DNA of 64,000 nucleotides from Cryptomeria japonica. Taxonomy: Eukaryota > Streptophyta > Pinopsida > Cupressales > Cupressaceae. Positions 49,262-62,233 of this stretch are shown piece by piece (the first letter of the stretch is position 1; each line of letters starts with the position of its first letter). The notes under the pieces are model-generated. The model did no database searches, was not told the DNA's origin, and was given only the letters and a program-made list of their open reading frames with translations. The stretch is taken from contig NC_081410.1 in NCBI RefSeq assembly GCF_030272615.1, positions 501,854,442 through 501,918,441 of the forward strand. Direction: 5' to 3'. Both the position numbers and the translations under genes were made by a program.

Positions 49262-49757
49262 TGTGTACTCTCTTTCACATGTTAATATATAAATGGTATT
49301 CACGGGTAACATATATTCTTAGATTCAAGATAAAATATTATTCGTTAAATTTACTTCACTTACACATTTTTGTACAAGTCTTCATGATTATCATCTATTA
49401 GTTAGTCAATATGAGGGTTATTCCTCAGTGATTCTAGTCAACCAATTTGAAGATGCTCCTTCATCTTATCAATCATTTAATAAAAAAATGTAAAAAATTC
49501 AGTAAAACCAATGCTCCTTCTAATAATATATCAAAATCTTATATTTATTAGACTTTGCAAAGCCTTTAGGTTCAATCTTAGAAAGTCATGAAAAATTTAG
49601 ACTTTATGATGGTCCTACTAGCTTCCCTATTTTTTGGACTCTAGAATAATTATCACCAAGGATATTACTTATAGAATGATTACTCTAAAAATAACTTTTT
49701 GGTGTCTTTCTATCTTTCCTTCAAAGTTATGCTTCACCCACCTCTTCATTAATGCAA
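49262..49757. other. No recognised feature
   Basis: AT-rich flank of element C with no motif. Confidence 0.5.
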
Positions 49758-49762
49758 TATAA
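49758..49762. repeat. Target-site duplication of element C, left
   Basis: TATAA, repeated at 55777-55781 directly after the 3' LTR. Confidence 0.92.
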
Positions 49763-50656
49763 TGTTGGGAAAAATGGTGTCTCAACCTTGCATTTATGCA
49801 AGGTTACTATTTATAGTAAGTTTTCATTTGAGCACGAAATGGTGCGAAACTCTCCCTAAAGCTTCTGGTTGGTTAGATAAGCATTCCGGTAAAGTTGCGT
49901 CGCAAGGTCACAGCTAGTTTTGAAGATATTAAAGTTTTCGTCTTGGAGGGGTGCAATAAAATGTTTAAACTTAATTTTGGGGACTTTAGAGGCTCCAAAA
50001 TGCCCTGAAAAGTGGCTGTAACCAGCGAAGCAGGTTACGAGGTGATAGAGCACTTCGCGAGCTTTCCGACGCTTCAAACGGTTCGTCAATCGGACACCCG
50101 GTTCTCAAGTTATGGCCTCCGGAAGTTTGTACTCCTGAAATAGGAAAAATAATTTGTATCGGATACATAAATGAGCTGTAAAAGGGAGCGACACGTGTTG
50201 ATGTGTGCTTTAACATGTCATAGGGCATCTAGAAGGGAGATAAGGTCGGCTACACCTTATTGGGTGGTTTTAGCCCATGGTTTTGTAATACCGTTTGACG
50301 GTTTCTTGTATTGTATCTCCTATTTATGAGGTGTGTGAGATAGAGGTTGTGTGTAAGAGTCTTATGGCTATTGAGTTGCCTTTGAATCTCTGATTAATGG
50401 TACTCCTACGAAGAGCTTGCTCTGCAAGTATGTTGTAATCTATTTTTGATTGCTGAATAAAATATTGAGCTGCTTTTGGAGTGTGGGGTTTTTCTCCCAA
50501 AAGGGTTTTCCCCACGTAAATCATTGTGTTGTGGTATGATTGCTATTATATCTATTTCTATTTTTTGTAACTGTTGTAATGATCTGAAAAAGTTTTGCAT
50601 TACCCTCCTCTCAAGGTTAGTGTAGGAAGTTGTTTCCGCTACTTAACTTCCTTACA
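49763..50656 (+). repeat. 5' LTR of element C
   Basis: 894 bp, TGTTGGGAAA...CTTACA. An AATAAA (GAATAAAATATTG) near 50456 is a plausible polyadenylation signal. Minus-strand ORFs repeated in all three LTR copies are by-products of the shared sequence. Confidence 0.96.
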
Positions 50657-50658
50657 AG

Positions 50659-50670
50659 TGGTATCAGAGC
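50659..50670 (+). promoter_or_regulatory. Primer-binding site of element C
   Basis: TGGTATCAGAGC, 2 bp after the LTR; complementary to the initiator-methionine tRNA 3' end. Confidence 0.93.
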
Positions 50671-50780
50671 CTGATCACCTTTGGTTTCAATTGTGGGCAA
50701 TTGGGTTTTTTGAACTAATCCAGATTTGAGTGGGAGCTTGTGCAGAAGACACTTTTTGATCTTGTTGCAGGAATATTCAG

Positions 50781-53700
50781 ATGGCGAGTTCGTCAGGGAG
50801 AATAGAGGCGGAGAAATTTAATGGAAGTAATCTTGAGATGTGGAAGCTGAAGATGGAAGATCTGCTAATAGATCGAGATCTTTGGGATGCTGTTGATGTG
50901 AATGTCCAAAGGCCCTCAGATCCTACTGCGGCAGCTCAGTATGATGTTATGGACCGAAAAGCCAAGGGTCTAATCAGACTGTGCCTGGCAGACTCTGTTC
51001 TAATCAATGTCCATGAAGAGAACTCTGCAAAGAAGCTATGGACTAAGCTTGGTGAGATGTACCAAGTGAAATCTTTATTAAATGAAATTTTCTTAAGAAA
51101 GAAATTGTATTCCTTGAAGATGGAAGAGGGTGGACGAATTGCAGACCACCTAGAAGCATTCAATATGTTGGTGGCTCAATTAGTATCCGTCGGTGTTAAG
51201 ATGGACGAGGAGGAGAAATGTCAGATCTTGCTTTGTTCTTTGCCTGATTCATGGGATTCTCTTGTTATGGCTATCGGTAGTACTTCTATTGTTTTGAAAT
51301 CTGAAGATGTGGTGGGTGCCCTACTCGGTGAAGAGATGTGAAGGAAGGTATCCATCAGTTCAAAGGAAGCCCTAACCGTTCGTGGAAGACCTAAGGAGAA
51401 AGGCAAGAAGAATGAGAAGCACGACAAGTCCAAATCCAAAGGGAGATCGAAATCTCCTGGAAAGTCCAAAGTCATTTGCTGGAACTGCGGTAAACCAGGT
51501 CACATCCGTAAGGACTGCAAAGAAGAAAAGAAGAAGAAGAAAAAGAAAAAGTTCGATTCTGATTCTGAGTCCGACAAGGAAGATGGCGATGCATTTATTG
51601 CGGCTTTGGCGACTCATGCAGGTAATGATGCCTGACTAATTGACTCAGGTGAATCTTTTCATATGACTTCCAATAGAGATTGGTTTTCTGAATATGAAGG
51701 ATTTAATGGAGGTAAGGTGTACTTGGGTGATGATTCACATCTAGACATTGTTGGTCGAGGTAAAGTTAGAATCAGGTTTTCTGATGGTAGAATAAAAAGG
51801 ATTAATGGTGTGCTGCATATCCCTGGATTAAAATGAAACCTGTTATCTGTGAGCAAACTGATAGATGCAGGTGTGCAGGTAGTCTTTTCTGAAGCAGGAT
51901 GTAAGATGATTAAGGGTGCTATGGTAGTTGCTAGAGGTGTCAGGTTTGGCACTTTGTATAAGCTTGAAGCATACACTGTTGAATGTAATAGCACTTCTGT
52001 AAAAAGCAAATCTGCGGATACTTCACTGGAAGATTTTAAGGTTTCACCTTCAGCAGATGGAAATGGTTTTTGGGTACCTAAGGGTGCTCTTCGTCTACAG
52101 CAAAGTTACCTGCAGAGAAGACTATGTTATGGCACCAGAGACTTGGCCACATTGGAGAAAAGGGTCTAAGGACCTTGAAAAATAAAAATCTTGTTGAAGG
52201 TTTGAATGACTGTAACCTTGACTTTGATTTCTGTGAGCATTGCATTTATGGAAAACAAAACCGCATTCAGTTTTACTCGAGTTCTCATAAAACTTGTGGT
52301 GTTTTGGATCTTATCCATTCTGATGTGTTTGGTCCAGTAGATGTCTCTTCGATTGGAAAATCCACATATTATGTTTCATTTATTGATGATTTTAGTAGAA
52401 GGACATGGGTTTATTTTCTAAAGAGTAAATCTGAAGTTTTTAGTCATTTTAAAGAATTTAAAGCAATGGTTGAGTTGCAGACTGGAAAGAAAATAAAATG
52501 TTTGAGAACTGATAATGGCGGTGAGTTTTGCTCTAATGATTTTGATAGATTCTGTAAAGACTGTGGAATTAACAGGCAGAAGACAACTCCGTATTCTCCA
52601 CAACAGAATGGAGTTGCAGAAAGAATGAACAGGACACTGATGGCGAAGGCTAGGAGTATGTTGAGTGGTGCTGGTCTCGAACAAAAGTTTGGGGCTGAAG
52701 CTGTTGCCACTGCTTGCTACCTGATTAACAGGTCTCCTACATCAGCTCTTGTTGATAAAACGCCTATGGAAGCATGGTCAGGTCACAAGCCTTCATTGAG
52801 ACATCTTAGAGTTTTTGGTTGCGAGGCATATGCACATGTGCCAAAGGAGAAGCGAACAAAGTTGGAGAACAAGGCTGTGAAATGTATCTTCATCGGGTAT
52901 AGTTATGGTGTGAAAGGATACAAGCTTTGGGACCCTGTTGCACAAAAGGTAATTCACAGTAGAAGTGTTAATTTTAGAGAAATTAAGTCTCCTTCTGTTA
53001 CATTGCAGCCAGAACAGATTAAAAAAGAAGATGTGATTCAACTTCCTTCTACACCTGAAAGAGTTGAATCGAGACCCCTAGATAGGCAAGAATTTGAGGA
53101 GAGCTCGTCTAGCTCTGAATCTTCAGAAGAGGAGAAAGAACCTCCAACTCAGCTTGTTCGAAGGTCTACAAGACATAGACAACCACCTGAAAGGTATTCA
53201 CCTGATGATTGGAGATGTATTTTTGCTTTGAATACTAGTGTGGATGAACCGAAATCTATAGAAGAGGCATTAGGTATGAATGATGCAGAATCCTGGAAGA
53301 TTGCTATGGAGGAAGAAATGGCAGCTTTGAAAAATAATGATACATGGGATCTTGTACCATTGCCTAAAGGACAAAAACCTGTTGGTTGTAAATGGGTGTT
53401 CAAGAAAAAGATTGGTTCAGATGGAAGCATTGAAAAGTATAAAGCAAGGTTAGTTGCAAAAGGCTACTCTCAGGTTGAGGGTGTTGATTACGGTGAGATA
53501 TTTTCTCCTATTGCAAAAATGACGTCCATTAGATTTTTGCTTTCTATTGCTACTGCTTATGATTTAGAGGTTGAGCAAATGGATGTGAAAACTGCTTTCC
53601 TTCATGGTGATTTGGAAGAAGATATTTATATGACACAGCCGAAGCACTATGTGGTGAAAGGCAAAAGTAATTTGGTCTGTAAATTAAAGAAATCTTTGTA

Positions 53701-54826
53701 TGGCCTCAAACAAAGTCCTAGGATGTGGTACCAGAAATTTGATACATATGTGTTGAGTTTGGGATTTGAACGTTCTAAATCAGATCACTGTGTTTATTAT
53801 AAATCTGATGGTGATCATTTCTTATTCATTGCATTGTATGTTGATGATATGTTATTCATTGGTAAAGGGAAAGGTATGATTTCAGAACTGAAGTCTTAGC
53901 TCGCTGCTAAATTTGAAATGAAAGATCTTGGTGCAGCAAAGCACATTCTTAGGATGGAAATTAGAAGAGATAGGGTGAACAGATAGCTATGGCTAGGCCA
54001 GAGTAAGTATGTGAATTCAGTGTTACAGAGGTTCAACATGCAGAATTGTAGACCATTGAGTGTTCCTTTTACAGTTGGAATGAAACTATCTGTTTCAGAT
54101 TGTCCTACATCCCCATTGGAGATGGAAGACATGAGCAGAGTGCCTTACCAGAGTGCGGTTGGAAGCTTGATGTATGCTATGGTCTGTACTAGACCAGACA
54201 TTGCCCAAGCAGTGGGAGTACTTTCTAGATATATGTCTAATCCTGGTAGAGTTCATTGGGATGCAGTCAAAAGAGTCTTCAGATATTTGAAGGGTACTTT
54301 AGAGTATTCTTTGTGTTATCATGGTAATTCAGTTGGAGACATGACTTCCCTTGATATCCATGGTTATGTGGATTCAGATTGGGCAGGTGATATTAATAGC
54401 AGAAGATCCACCAGTGCTTATGTGTTTACTTTGTTTGGTGGTGCAATTAGTTGGATGAGTAAGCGACAGGCTATGGTTGCTTTATCCACTACTGAAGCAG
54501 AGTATATGGCAGCTACTCATGCTTGTAAAGAGGCCATTTGGCTTAAGAGACTGTGTTCGGATATTGGAATAAAACAAGGTACAGTGACAGTTTACTGTGA
54601 CAGTCAGAGTGCAATTAGCCTAGCTAAGAACCCGACATTTCATGCCCGGACCAAACATATTGATGTTCAGTATCATTTTGTTAGAGATATGGTCAAAGAT
54701 GGTAGGGTGAAGCTGGTTAAGGTGGAAACTTTGATGAATGTTGTAGATGCTTTAACTAAGGCTGTGAGGACAGAGAAGTTCAGATGGTGTTCAGAGTCTA
54801 TGGGCCTTATGGCCCCTAGCAATTGA
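50781..54826 (+). pseudogene. Copia gag-pol of element C (five stops, one frameshift)
   Basis: Gag starts at ATG 50781 (MASSSGRIEAEKFNGSN). Stops are TGA 51339, TGA 51633, TGA 51834, TAG 53897 and TAG 53984. One frameshift lies near 52100, just before the integrase. Domains: gag; CCHC knuckle at 51477-51518; protease LIDSG (51636-51650); HH-CC finger with WHQRLGHIGEKG (52130 onward) and CEHCIYGKQ; integrase core HSDVFGPV, RTDNGGEF, PQQNGVAERMNRT; RT with CKWVFKKK, MDVKTAFLHGDL, YGLKQSPRMW, YVDDML; RNase H with SDWAGD, STTEAEY, CDSQSA and LTKAV. Each stop is one C-to-T or G-to-A change from a likely original codon (for example TGG to TGA before LIDSG). Protein functions are as in element B, but this copy cannot make an intact polyprotein. 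Confidence 0.95.
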
Positions 54827-54870
54827 TTCATTGTGTTGACATTCCCTTCCGCTCTTGCAAGGTGTTCGAC

Positions 54871-54882
54871 AAGTGGGAGATT
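54871..54882 (+). promoter_or_regulatory. Polypurine tract of element C
   Basis: AAGTGGGAGATT directly before the TG of the 3' LTR. Confidence 0.88.
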
Positions 54883-55776
54883 TGTTGGGAAAAATGGTGT
54901 CTCAACCTTGCATTTATGCGAGGTTACTATTTATAGTAAGTTTTCATTTGAGCACGAAATGGTGCGAAACTCTCCCTAAAGCTTCTGGTTGGTTAGATAA
55001 GCATTCCGGTAAAGTTGCGTCGCAAGGTCACAGCTAGTTTTGAAGATATTAAAGTTTTCATCTTGGAGGGGTGCAATAAAATGTTTAAACTTAATTGTGG
55101 GGACTTTAGAGGCTCCGAAATGCCCTAAAAAGTGGCTGTAACCGGTGAAGCGGGTTACGAGGTGATAGAGCACTTCGCGAGCTTTCCGGCGCTTCAAACG
55201 GTTCGTCAATCGGACACCCGGTTCTCAAGTTATGGCCTCCGGAAGTTTGTACTCCTGAAATAGGAAAAATAATTTGTATCAGATACATAAATGAGCTGTA
55301 AAAGGGAGCGACACGTGTTGATGTGTTCTTTAACATGTCATAGGGCATCTAGAAGGGAGATAAGGTTGGCTACAACTTATTGGGTGGTTTTAGCCCATGG
55401 TTTTGTAATACCGTTTGATGGTTTCTTGTATTGTATCTCCTATTTATGAGGTGTGTGAGATAGAGGTTGTGTGTAAGAGTCTTATGGCTATTGAGTTGCC
55501 TCTGAATCTCTGATTAATGGTACTCCTGCGAAGAGCTTGCTCTGCAAGTATGTTGTAATCTATTTTTGATTGCTGAATAAAATATTGAGCTGCTTTTGGA
55601 GTGTGGGGTTTTTCTCCCGAAAAGGTTTTCCCCACGTAAATCATTGTGTTGTGGTATGATTGCTATTATATCTATTTCTATTTTCTATAACTGTTGTAAT
55701 GATCTGAAAATTTTTTGCATTACCCTCCTCTCAAGGTTAGTGTAGGAAGTTGTTTCCGCTACTTAACTTCCTTACA
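54883..55776 (+). repeat. 3' LTR of element C
   Basis: 894 bp matching 49763-50656 without indels; followed by TATAA (55777-55781). Confidence 0.96.
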
Positions 55777-55784
55777 TATAATTC

Positions 55785-56830
55785 GTTGAAAAAAAAATTA
55801 TTCATAAAATTGAATAATTCATGATGTTATGTGTCATTCACTTTCATGTTGACACTTTAAACAACATTTCCTAATCTTTTATTATAGCATCCAATGTCTT
55901 ACTTCTTTTGAATCGAAAAGAAAAATGCCTTCATCAAATCTTTAGTCAAATTTACACGTCTTATTTATCTCTCCTAATATAGAATTTAAGTCCAAATATT
56001 TTCAAATAATTAACTAGTGTAGGTCTTCTATTCCACAAATCATATGGTGTTTTATTGTTGTTTACTCAAGTCTATACTCTATTCAGAATATAGATAGTAG
56101 TACGAATTGCATCTCTCCAACATTGTCATAGACATCTCTTGAACTATATTATTCTTCCTTTCATAAACTCTATTTTTCTTAGGAGTTAATTGGAGACAAT
56201 TTATCTTCATAGTATTTTCATTTTTATCCATATAATTAAAAATAGATGAAACTTCTAAAACACTTCATATTTTTCTTTTAAGAAAGTAACCCATTTCATT
56301 CTAGAAAAATTATCAATGAGTTACATGAATTACCTTTTGCATTGCATTCTCATTGTCTTTGTGGTTCCACATAGGTATTTATGAATTAATTCCATGGCAT
56401 AGTTGAATACTCTTTTGACTTGAAACTAGATCTTTTCTACTTTCCGTGTGGTAATTTCTAACAAAAAGTGCTTGAGGGACTTGCAATTTTAGGAATGCCT
56501 ATCATAGCATTCTTAGCACTGAACTTCACAATATTGTCAAATTTTATGTGATCCATTATTCTATACCATAGCTAACTTTCATCCATTTGGATCATGTAGC
56601 ACTTATTTATTTCATCTCATTGATAATATATATTGTTACCAATCTTATATGAATCTACAATCAACCTTTTTGTATTTTCCTTGAAGTCAAATCCTTTATC
56701 ATTAAATATTATATTATATTCTTGGTTGCAAATCTAATTGACACTAAGTAGATTATTCTTTATTATTTCACCATACAAAATATTAAATGTCTTTCACAAA
56801 ATCTTGTTAATTTGTATAATTTAAATTAAT
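55785..56830 (-). pseudogene. Old Copia relic: protease end and integrase
   Basis: On the minus strand, from 56830 downward: a protease-end-like segment with NIIFNDKGFD and DSYKIGNNIYY (about 56730-56630), a GAG-pre-integrase part with DHIKFDNIVKFSAKNAM (about 56555-56500), FKSKEYSTMPW (about 56420), then the integrase core with QLTPKKNRVYERKNNIVQEM (about 56200-56140), and later FDEGIFLF near 55930. Stops and frameshifts are many. It is interrupted on the right and abuts element C on the left; RT is not found on the other side of C. It is not closely related to C in sequence. Confidence 0.75.
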
Positions 56831-58065
56831 ATATTTTCATGTAGACATATATATGGAAGTTTCAATTATCCTTTTTATATTTGAATAATTGTTATAGAGA
56901 CCATGTCCTTTGTATTATAATATAATTAAAAAAAATATTCGTATAATTTGAGGAAAATTCAAATCACCATGTAGAGAAATCAATTTCATGTGTATCCTAA
57001 TGGGTTGACAATAATAAAATGCAACAAAGACACTAACAAAGATACAACATAATAAAATTTATTTGTTTATGGGCCTATTGAAACAAAATGGTCAACGAAA
57101 GAAATATAAAGATGCTAGTTTTTAATTTTACTAGTCCCTTTCCTACTCATAGGTTTCAGTATTCATTATAGACATTCAATTAATGCCTTTTACCTCCTCT
57201 ATCCCTATCACTTGTTTGAGAAACACATTTTCTCTCAAATCCCTCTTTCTATGTAATGAATCCATCTGTGGAAAGATAGTTATGATAACGAGATGCCACA
57301 AACATTGGATCTTGTAGTTATAAATTGTCAATATTTCTTTTATTGATGCTAGTATTACTATAAAAATTGTCTCCTCCAAAAGTGAATCCAAAATATCCAA
57401 CAAGTATTTTTTTATGAAAATTGTAACAATTAGCTTGGTCATTTCTTTATTTTATTCTAGATACAATGGAACCCCAAAAAATATCTTAAGAAATGTAGTT
57501 AAACCTTTCTCCTAATGTTATTTATGTGAATTATTTATTTCTATACTATTTAAGGTTATACGTTTTTAGGTTGTTCAAGATCACTTATAGGGATTCTTAT
57601 TGAGTAGTCACTTTTGAGATCTATAATTTATAAAATTAATATGTTCTAAAAGTCTTGCGTAAAATTTATGAAATTTTTTTATTTAGGACTTCCCTATTGA
57701 TAATGTATAAATATCCTATGCATACAAAAGTAAGGAATTATAGTTCTCGACCAAAATAGGATATGTGTTACACCATATTACATGGAATATTTAAATTAGG
57801 TTAATGAAGATAAAAGGGAACCTCTAAAAATTTTACATACCTTGCTTCCTTTCATTCAATATCGTAGATCACTTTATATTCTTTATGTTGGATAGAGAGT
57901 TTTTCCTTGTAACCTTTGTTTGAGTCTAGGAAATTTTGAAAAATAATTTGATCTCATTATTGAAGGAGATGGCTAAAACTTATAAAATAAAAATGGAGAA
58001 TTAGATCGTACATAAAAGAAATAGTAACCTTTTGGCAATTACAAGATGGAAATACCATTTTCCTA
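56831..58065 (-). other. Mixed relic DNA, partly a decayed LTR of family C
   Basis: An 88-codon minus-strand ORF (57176-57442) ends with a basic segment (LHRKRDLRENVFLKQ) that could be gag-like, but this is weak. DNA just below 58065 aligns briefly with the start of LTR C (AAAATGGT, then AGGTTACTATTT), so a decayed 3' LTR of the next relic begins here; its end cannot be found. Confidence 0.4.
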
Positions 58066-60868
58066 TCCTTCTCCCAGTTATTGAACACCTTGTAGGAGAA
58101 ACAAGAGTGAATATAAACATTATGTTTTAATTTCTAGGGTCTAGAAACCCATAGACTCCGAACACCATTTCAATTTCTCTATGCTAAAATTATTAGTTAA
58201 TGAAGTTGCATATTCATTTAAGTATTTTCCTAAATGAGTTTCACCCTATCATCCTCAACCATATCTCTAATAAAATAATATTTTACATCAATGTGCTTGG
58301 TCCTAACATGAAATGTTGAGTTCTTAGCTAGATAGATTGCACTATGACTATGCGATTGTACACTTACATTATAAATATTATCGTGGTTTATTAACAAGAA
58401 TGAGTATAAAATATATACTCGTCTTCAATAGTAGACATGAAAAAATCATATCTCAACTTACTAATCCAATTGATTGCACCACCAAATAAAAAAAATACAT
58501 AATCATTGGTGGATCATCTTCTATCTGTTGGACATTGTTGCTGCTAGGATATGTCGTTGTCATTGATGTCAACATATTCCTGTGTTTTGGTATTATGGTC
58601 ATTGCAGAGAGTTGATCTGGTTGAATAACTATTTGATATGTTGAAACAACTAGAGATACTTGACTCAGAGTTGGTTTCATGATTCTATGTGGTGATTTGG
58701 TCAGGTTTTGGATTCCGATATGAGGATTGGTTTTTCAGTGTTTAGTGTTGTAGTTTTCTGGTGTTTGATATGTTGTGCTCTAGAATGATTATATCTTTAG
58801 TTGTGGATTTGAGAGAGTATTTGGGATATTCATGTCTATCTTCGATTAAGATAGTTCATGATTTGGTTCTCTGCAAGTTATCTTTCTAGTCCCAATTGTC
58901 ATTGTTTGAGTGTTCTTATGTATCAGTGTGTTGATTTGATTAAGTGGTTTTGATGTAGCTATTATGGATGGTGCTAACTTTCTTGTTGGTGTTCATTGTG
59001 TGCATTATTGAGGATCTTATGGGTCCGGTGATGTTCTTCATGTTATGCGACATTTTTGGTGGTGTAGCATGTTGCAAATGATCTTGGCAAGATTTCTAGT
59101 GGTGTTGCATGTTCGAGGATTTCATTTGGGTCCATTCTATGTTGTCTTGGCATTGTATTGGTCCAGTGGTTGATTTATGTATTGTGTGATGTGATTTTGT
59201 AATTAGGTCTTGAGGGTTGAGCTGACCTTGTAGTCAAGGTTTATGATTTGTATAAATGGGTGTTATATTCATGTAATTTGTAGATTGGTGGGTAATAGGT
59301 GAGCAGTGTATGTGTGAATAAGTGAATTCATCTTTCCAGTATGAAGTGTTGATCAGAGAGTGTTGTAGGGTAGACAAATGTCCTTGACCAAAACTATCAT
59401 CAGGCATTGGGGAATGCTATTCTTTTAGTTCGTGTAAACCAAATTGTTGCTTGAATTTTCTTGTAAGGTAGTGAAATTTCCTTGAGGGTTGTAACCTTTT
59501 GGGTTATCATATTTTGAGTAGTGATCTCTAAGCAGTGTGGATGAATGCATGTGCATTCCCCATTGTAATATTTACACATACTACTGTAGAGTATCATCTC
59601 ATTATGGGTAGGTTCCCACCGTGGTTTTTCCCTAAACTGGGTATTTCACGTCAAAATCTTGGTGTTATGTGTGTTGTTATTATCGTGCTTATCTTTTTTC
59701 TTGTTGTAGTAGATCAAATCTAGAATTGTGTTTAATTTTTTTAATCAAGGTGAAAATTGATTAACCACCCCTCTCATTTTTCCTCCATTGTTGTTGCCAA
59801 GACTATCAACATCATTGGCCTAGTCAAAATTTACATAACCATGAGTATCAATAGATTTATTGTCTACTATCAAATTACCATGATAGTACAAGGAATAATC
59901 TAAGGTACCCCATAAATATTTGAAGACTCTTTTAACTATATCCTGATAAAATCTACTAGGATTAGATATATGTCTAGAAAGAACTCACACTTCTTCTAAA
60001 TGTTCGGTCTAATATAGACCATAACACACATCAAACATACAAATACACTTTAGTAATGTAATTTTCTTATGTCTTTTATCTTTTATGCGAATGTTGGACA
60101 ATATGAAATCAATAAATTTGTTCTAACTATAAAAGGAACACAAAACTTAGTCTATAATCCTACATGTTAAATCTTTATACTATTGACTTGATATACTTAC
60201 TCTAGGTCCAAGCAATGAATTTTTGTTCACTTTATCCATTGATTTACATCCCAAGAATATGTTTAGCTACACCAATACATTTCATTTGAAACACACCTAT
60301 AGGTGGAGAAGTTTTAGTTAAAAAATAATTCCTTTCCATTTACCTTGTTAAATAACATACCATCAATTATATATAATGCAATAAATAGGAATTTATCAGC
60401 ATCATATTTATTATAAACACCATGATCATATTTAGAATGCTTGAATATTAATTTCAAAAATTTTGTATCAATTTTTTGGTGCCACATTCTAGGACTCTAG
60501 TTGAGGCCATATAAATATTTATTCAATTTATAGACCAAATTACTTTTACCTTTCAACACATAGAGTTTTATCTATAACATATAAATATCATCCTCCAAAT
60601 CACCATGAAGGAAAACTATATTCATGTAACCAAATGTCAACCTCTAAATCATAAGTAGATCCAACTATAACTAAGAATGTAATGGATGACATTCTTAGAA
60701 CAGGAGAAAATATCTCATAATAATCAACCGGTCCTCAACCTAAAAGTAACCTTTTACAATAAACTATTATTTATAGTACTCAATTCCTCTATATGAAAAA
60801 ACATTTTTCTTTAACATCCTCTTACAATGTACTAACATTCTTTTTCATTTAGGTAACGATACTAGTGA
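58066..60868 (-). pseudogene. Old Copia relic of family C (RT-RNase H), split by a solo LTR
   Basis: Minus strand, from 60868: RT of the same family as element C, with a decayed LPKGQKP-like start, DYYEIFSPV (about 60710), STYDLEVD (about 60650), a degraded FLHGDL (about 60615), the YGLKQSPRMW neighbourhood (about 60505), and KHILGM (about 60250). It continues to the SDWAGD neighbourhood at about 59820, where a solo LTR (58526-59802) is inserted. RNase H resumes at 58520 with FGGAINWISK, then SHSAIYLAKNSTFHVRTKHI (about 58350-58290) and DMVEDDRVKLI. The polypurine tract (AACTGGGAGAAGG) and the beginning of the 3' LTR align with those of element C. The right end was cut by the LTR at 60866. 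Confidence 0.85.
58521..59807 (+). repeat. Solo LTR inserted in Copia RNase H, target duplication CTATC
   Basis: CTATC (58521-58525) and CTATC (59803-59807) flank a 1277-bp LTR (58526-59802) starting TGTTGGACATTGTTGC and ending TTGCCAAGA. The final CA of the canonical end has become GA. Removing it and one CTATC rejoins the RNase H sequence of the host Copia, which confirms the boundaries. It carries the signature GGGTAGGTTCCCAC, then GTTTTTCCC (about 59604-59630), shared with the LTRs at 22032 and 60866. Confidence 0.88.
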
Positions 60869-62220
60869 GGAAAATAGGGCAAACAACTAAGACGGGGGGT
60901 GAATCAGTTGTCACCAAAACTTTCAACAACTTACTTTAATCTTAGATTTGATAATTAATAGTGAAAGCATAAATCAACAACACAACATCAACACACATAA
61001 CATCAAGATTTTTGACGTGGAAAACCCAATCAAGGGAAAAACTACAGTGGGAACCTACCCACAATATGATGATACCTTGTTAGAAGTATATGAAGTATTA
61101 CAATGGGGAATGCATATGCATTCAGGCACACCTCCTAGACCTCACTTCTAAAAAACAACAAAAGGCAACAACCCTAGGAAGACTCACTATCTTATAAATA
61201 CATTCGGATTACATTTGGAAGATCATGCATTGAAAGAATAACATCTCCTAATGCTTGGTTACAGTTTCGATTAAGCACATACAACTTCTTCTTCTCATGC
61301 TTCTGCTCTGCCTCTGAAAGATCGTTACATTATTTGCACATTCACTTATCCACGACATACTCAGTTATAAAGATGTTACAGTTATTTATAAATGACATCG
61401 ATCTTGGATCAATATTATCAAGGTCATCTCAACACATGTCTCCCAATTATAAACATATAACCATACATGCTACAATATCATATGTGAACCAAAAAAATGT
61501 TTCCCTAGACATAGTATGGACCTAAATCTTTACCTTGAATATGAAACACCTCCAAGAATTACGTAGAAAATATCCACAATACACTACAAGCATCATGTCC
61601 ATCAAGAACATGACGAACACTATCATATCAAAAAAATCATCAATAACGCGCTCATTGATCAATGTGGACCACCAACATGAATAGCATACAATCTAAAAAC
61701 ATCAAGAAGGATCATGAATTACCACAAAAACATCCACAACAACTAAATTTACTAGAATCATCGTTATCATCATACCGTACTTCAAGAACATTAGCTGAAC
61801 TCACTGTAAACCTGAAAAAATCACTTACAGGGCTCCAAACGATGAACCACTTGAATTGAGGACACACATCAATGTCCCAAACATAACTCCAAATCTGCAA
61901 ATCAAGATACTATAATGCAAAGAAATGCAGATTAAAATACTGAACATTGGCAACACTTCAAACAATAGAAAAACTGACCACAACATGGATACTCATAACT
62001 CACTCAAAAGTTCATGTCGACCTCAGAAACTTCCATTGAATCAAATAGAGATATCACTCTACAAACTCTTTAATCCGCAAACACTGATCATCAATATACA
62101 TCATAAACCAACTAACTAAGCCTGACTACATCAATACTAACAAATCTCTCAAACACCCAAAGATATCTCATAAGCCCATATTTGTAGCACTCATACAATA
62201 ATATCTTTATAAATCCAACA
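60866..62220 (-). repeat. 3' LTR of minus-strand Copia element E
   Basis: On the minus strand the LTR begins TGTTGGATTTATAAAG at 62220, right after a decayed polypurine tract (CCAAAGAGTGATAT, complement of 62221-62234), and ends near CCTATTTTCCTCA at 60866, where the RT of the older Copia relic resumes. Length is about 1355 bp. It has the same GTGGGTAGGTTCCCAC, GTTTTTCCC and TTTTCCACGTC signature as the LTR at 58526. The left boundary is good to a few bases. The probable target sequence is ACTAG (60861-60865); its partner is outside the window. Confidence 0.75.
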
Positions 62221-62233
62221 ATATCACTCTTTG

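Larger units (their letters stand above)
49763..55776 (+). mobile_element. Complete Copia LTR retrotransposon C
   Basis: A 6014-bp element with two 894-bp LTRs of equal length, a primer-binding site, gag-pol, a polypurine tract and a 5-bp target duplication TATAA. The gag start and the knuckle CWNCGKPGHIRKDC resemble the Tnt1/Tork branch of Copia. About 22 LTR differences by eye (about 2.5%) suggest an older insertion than B. It landed next to the old Copia relic at 55785. A partial LTR of the same family lies at 1-758, and an old minus-strand member at 58066-60868. Confidence 0.96.
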
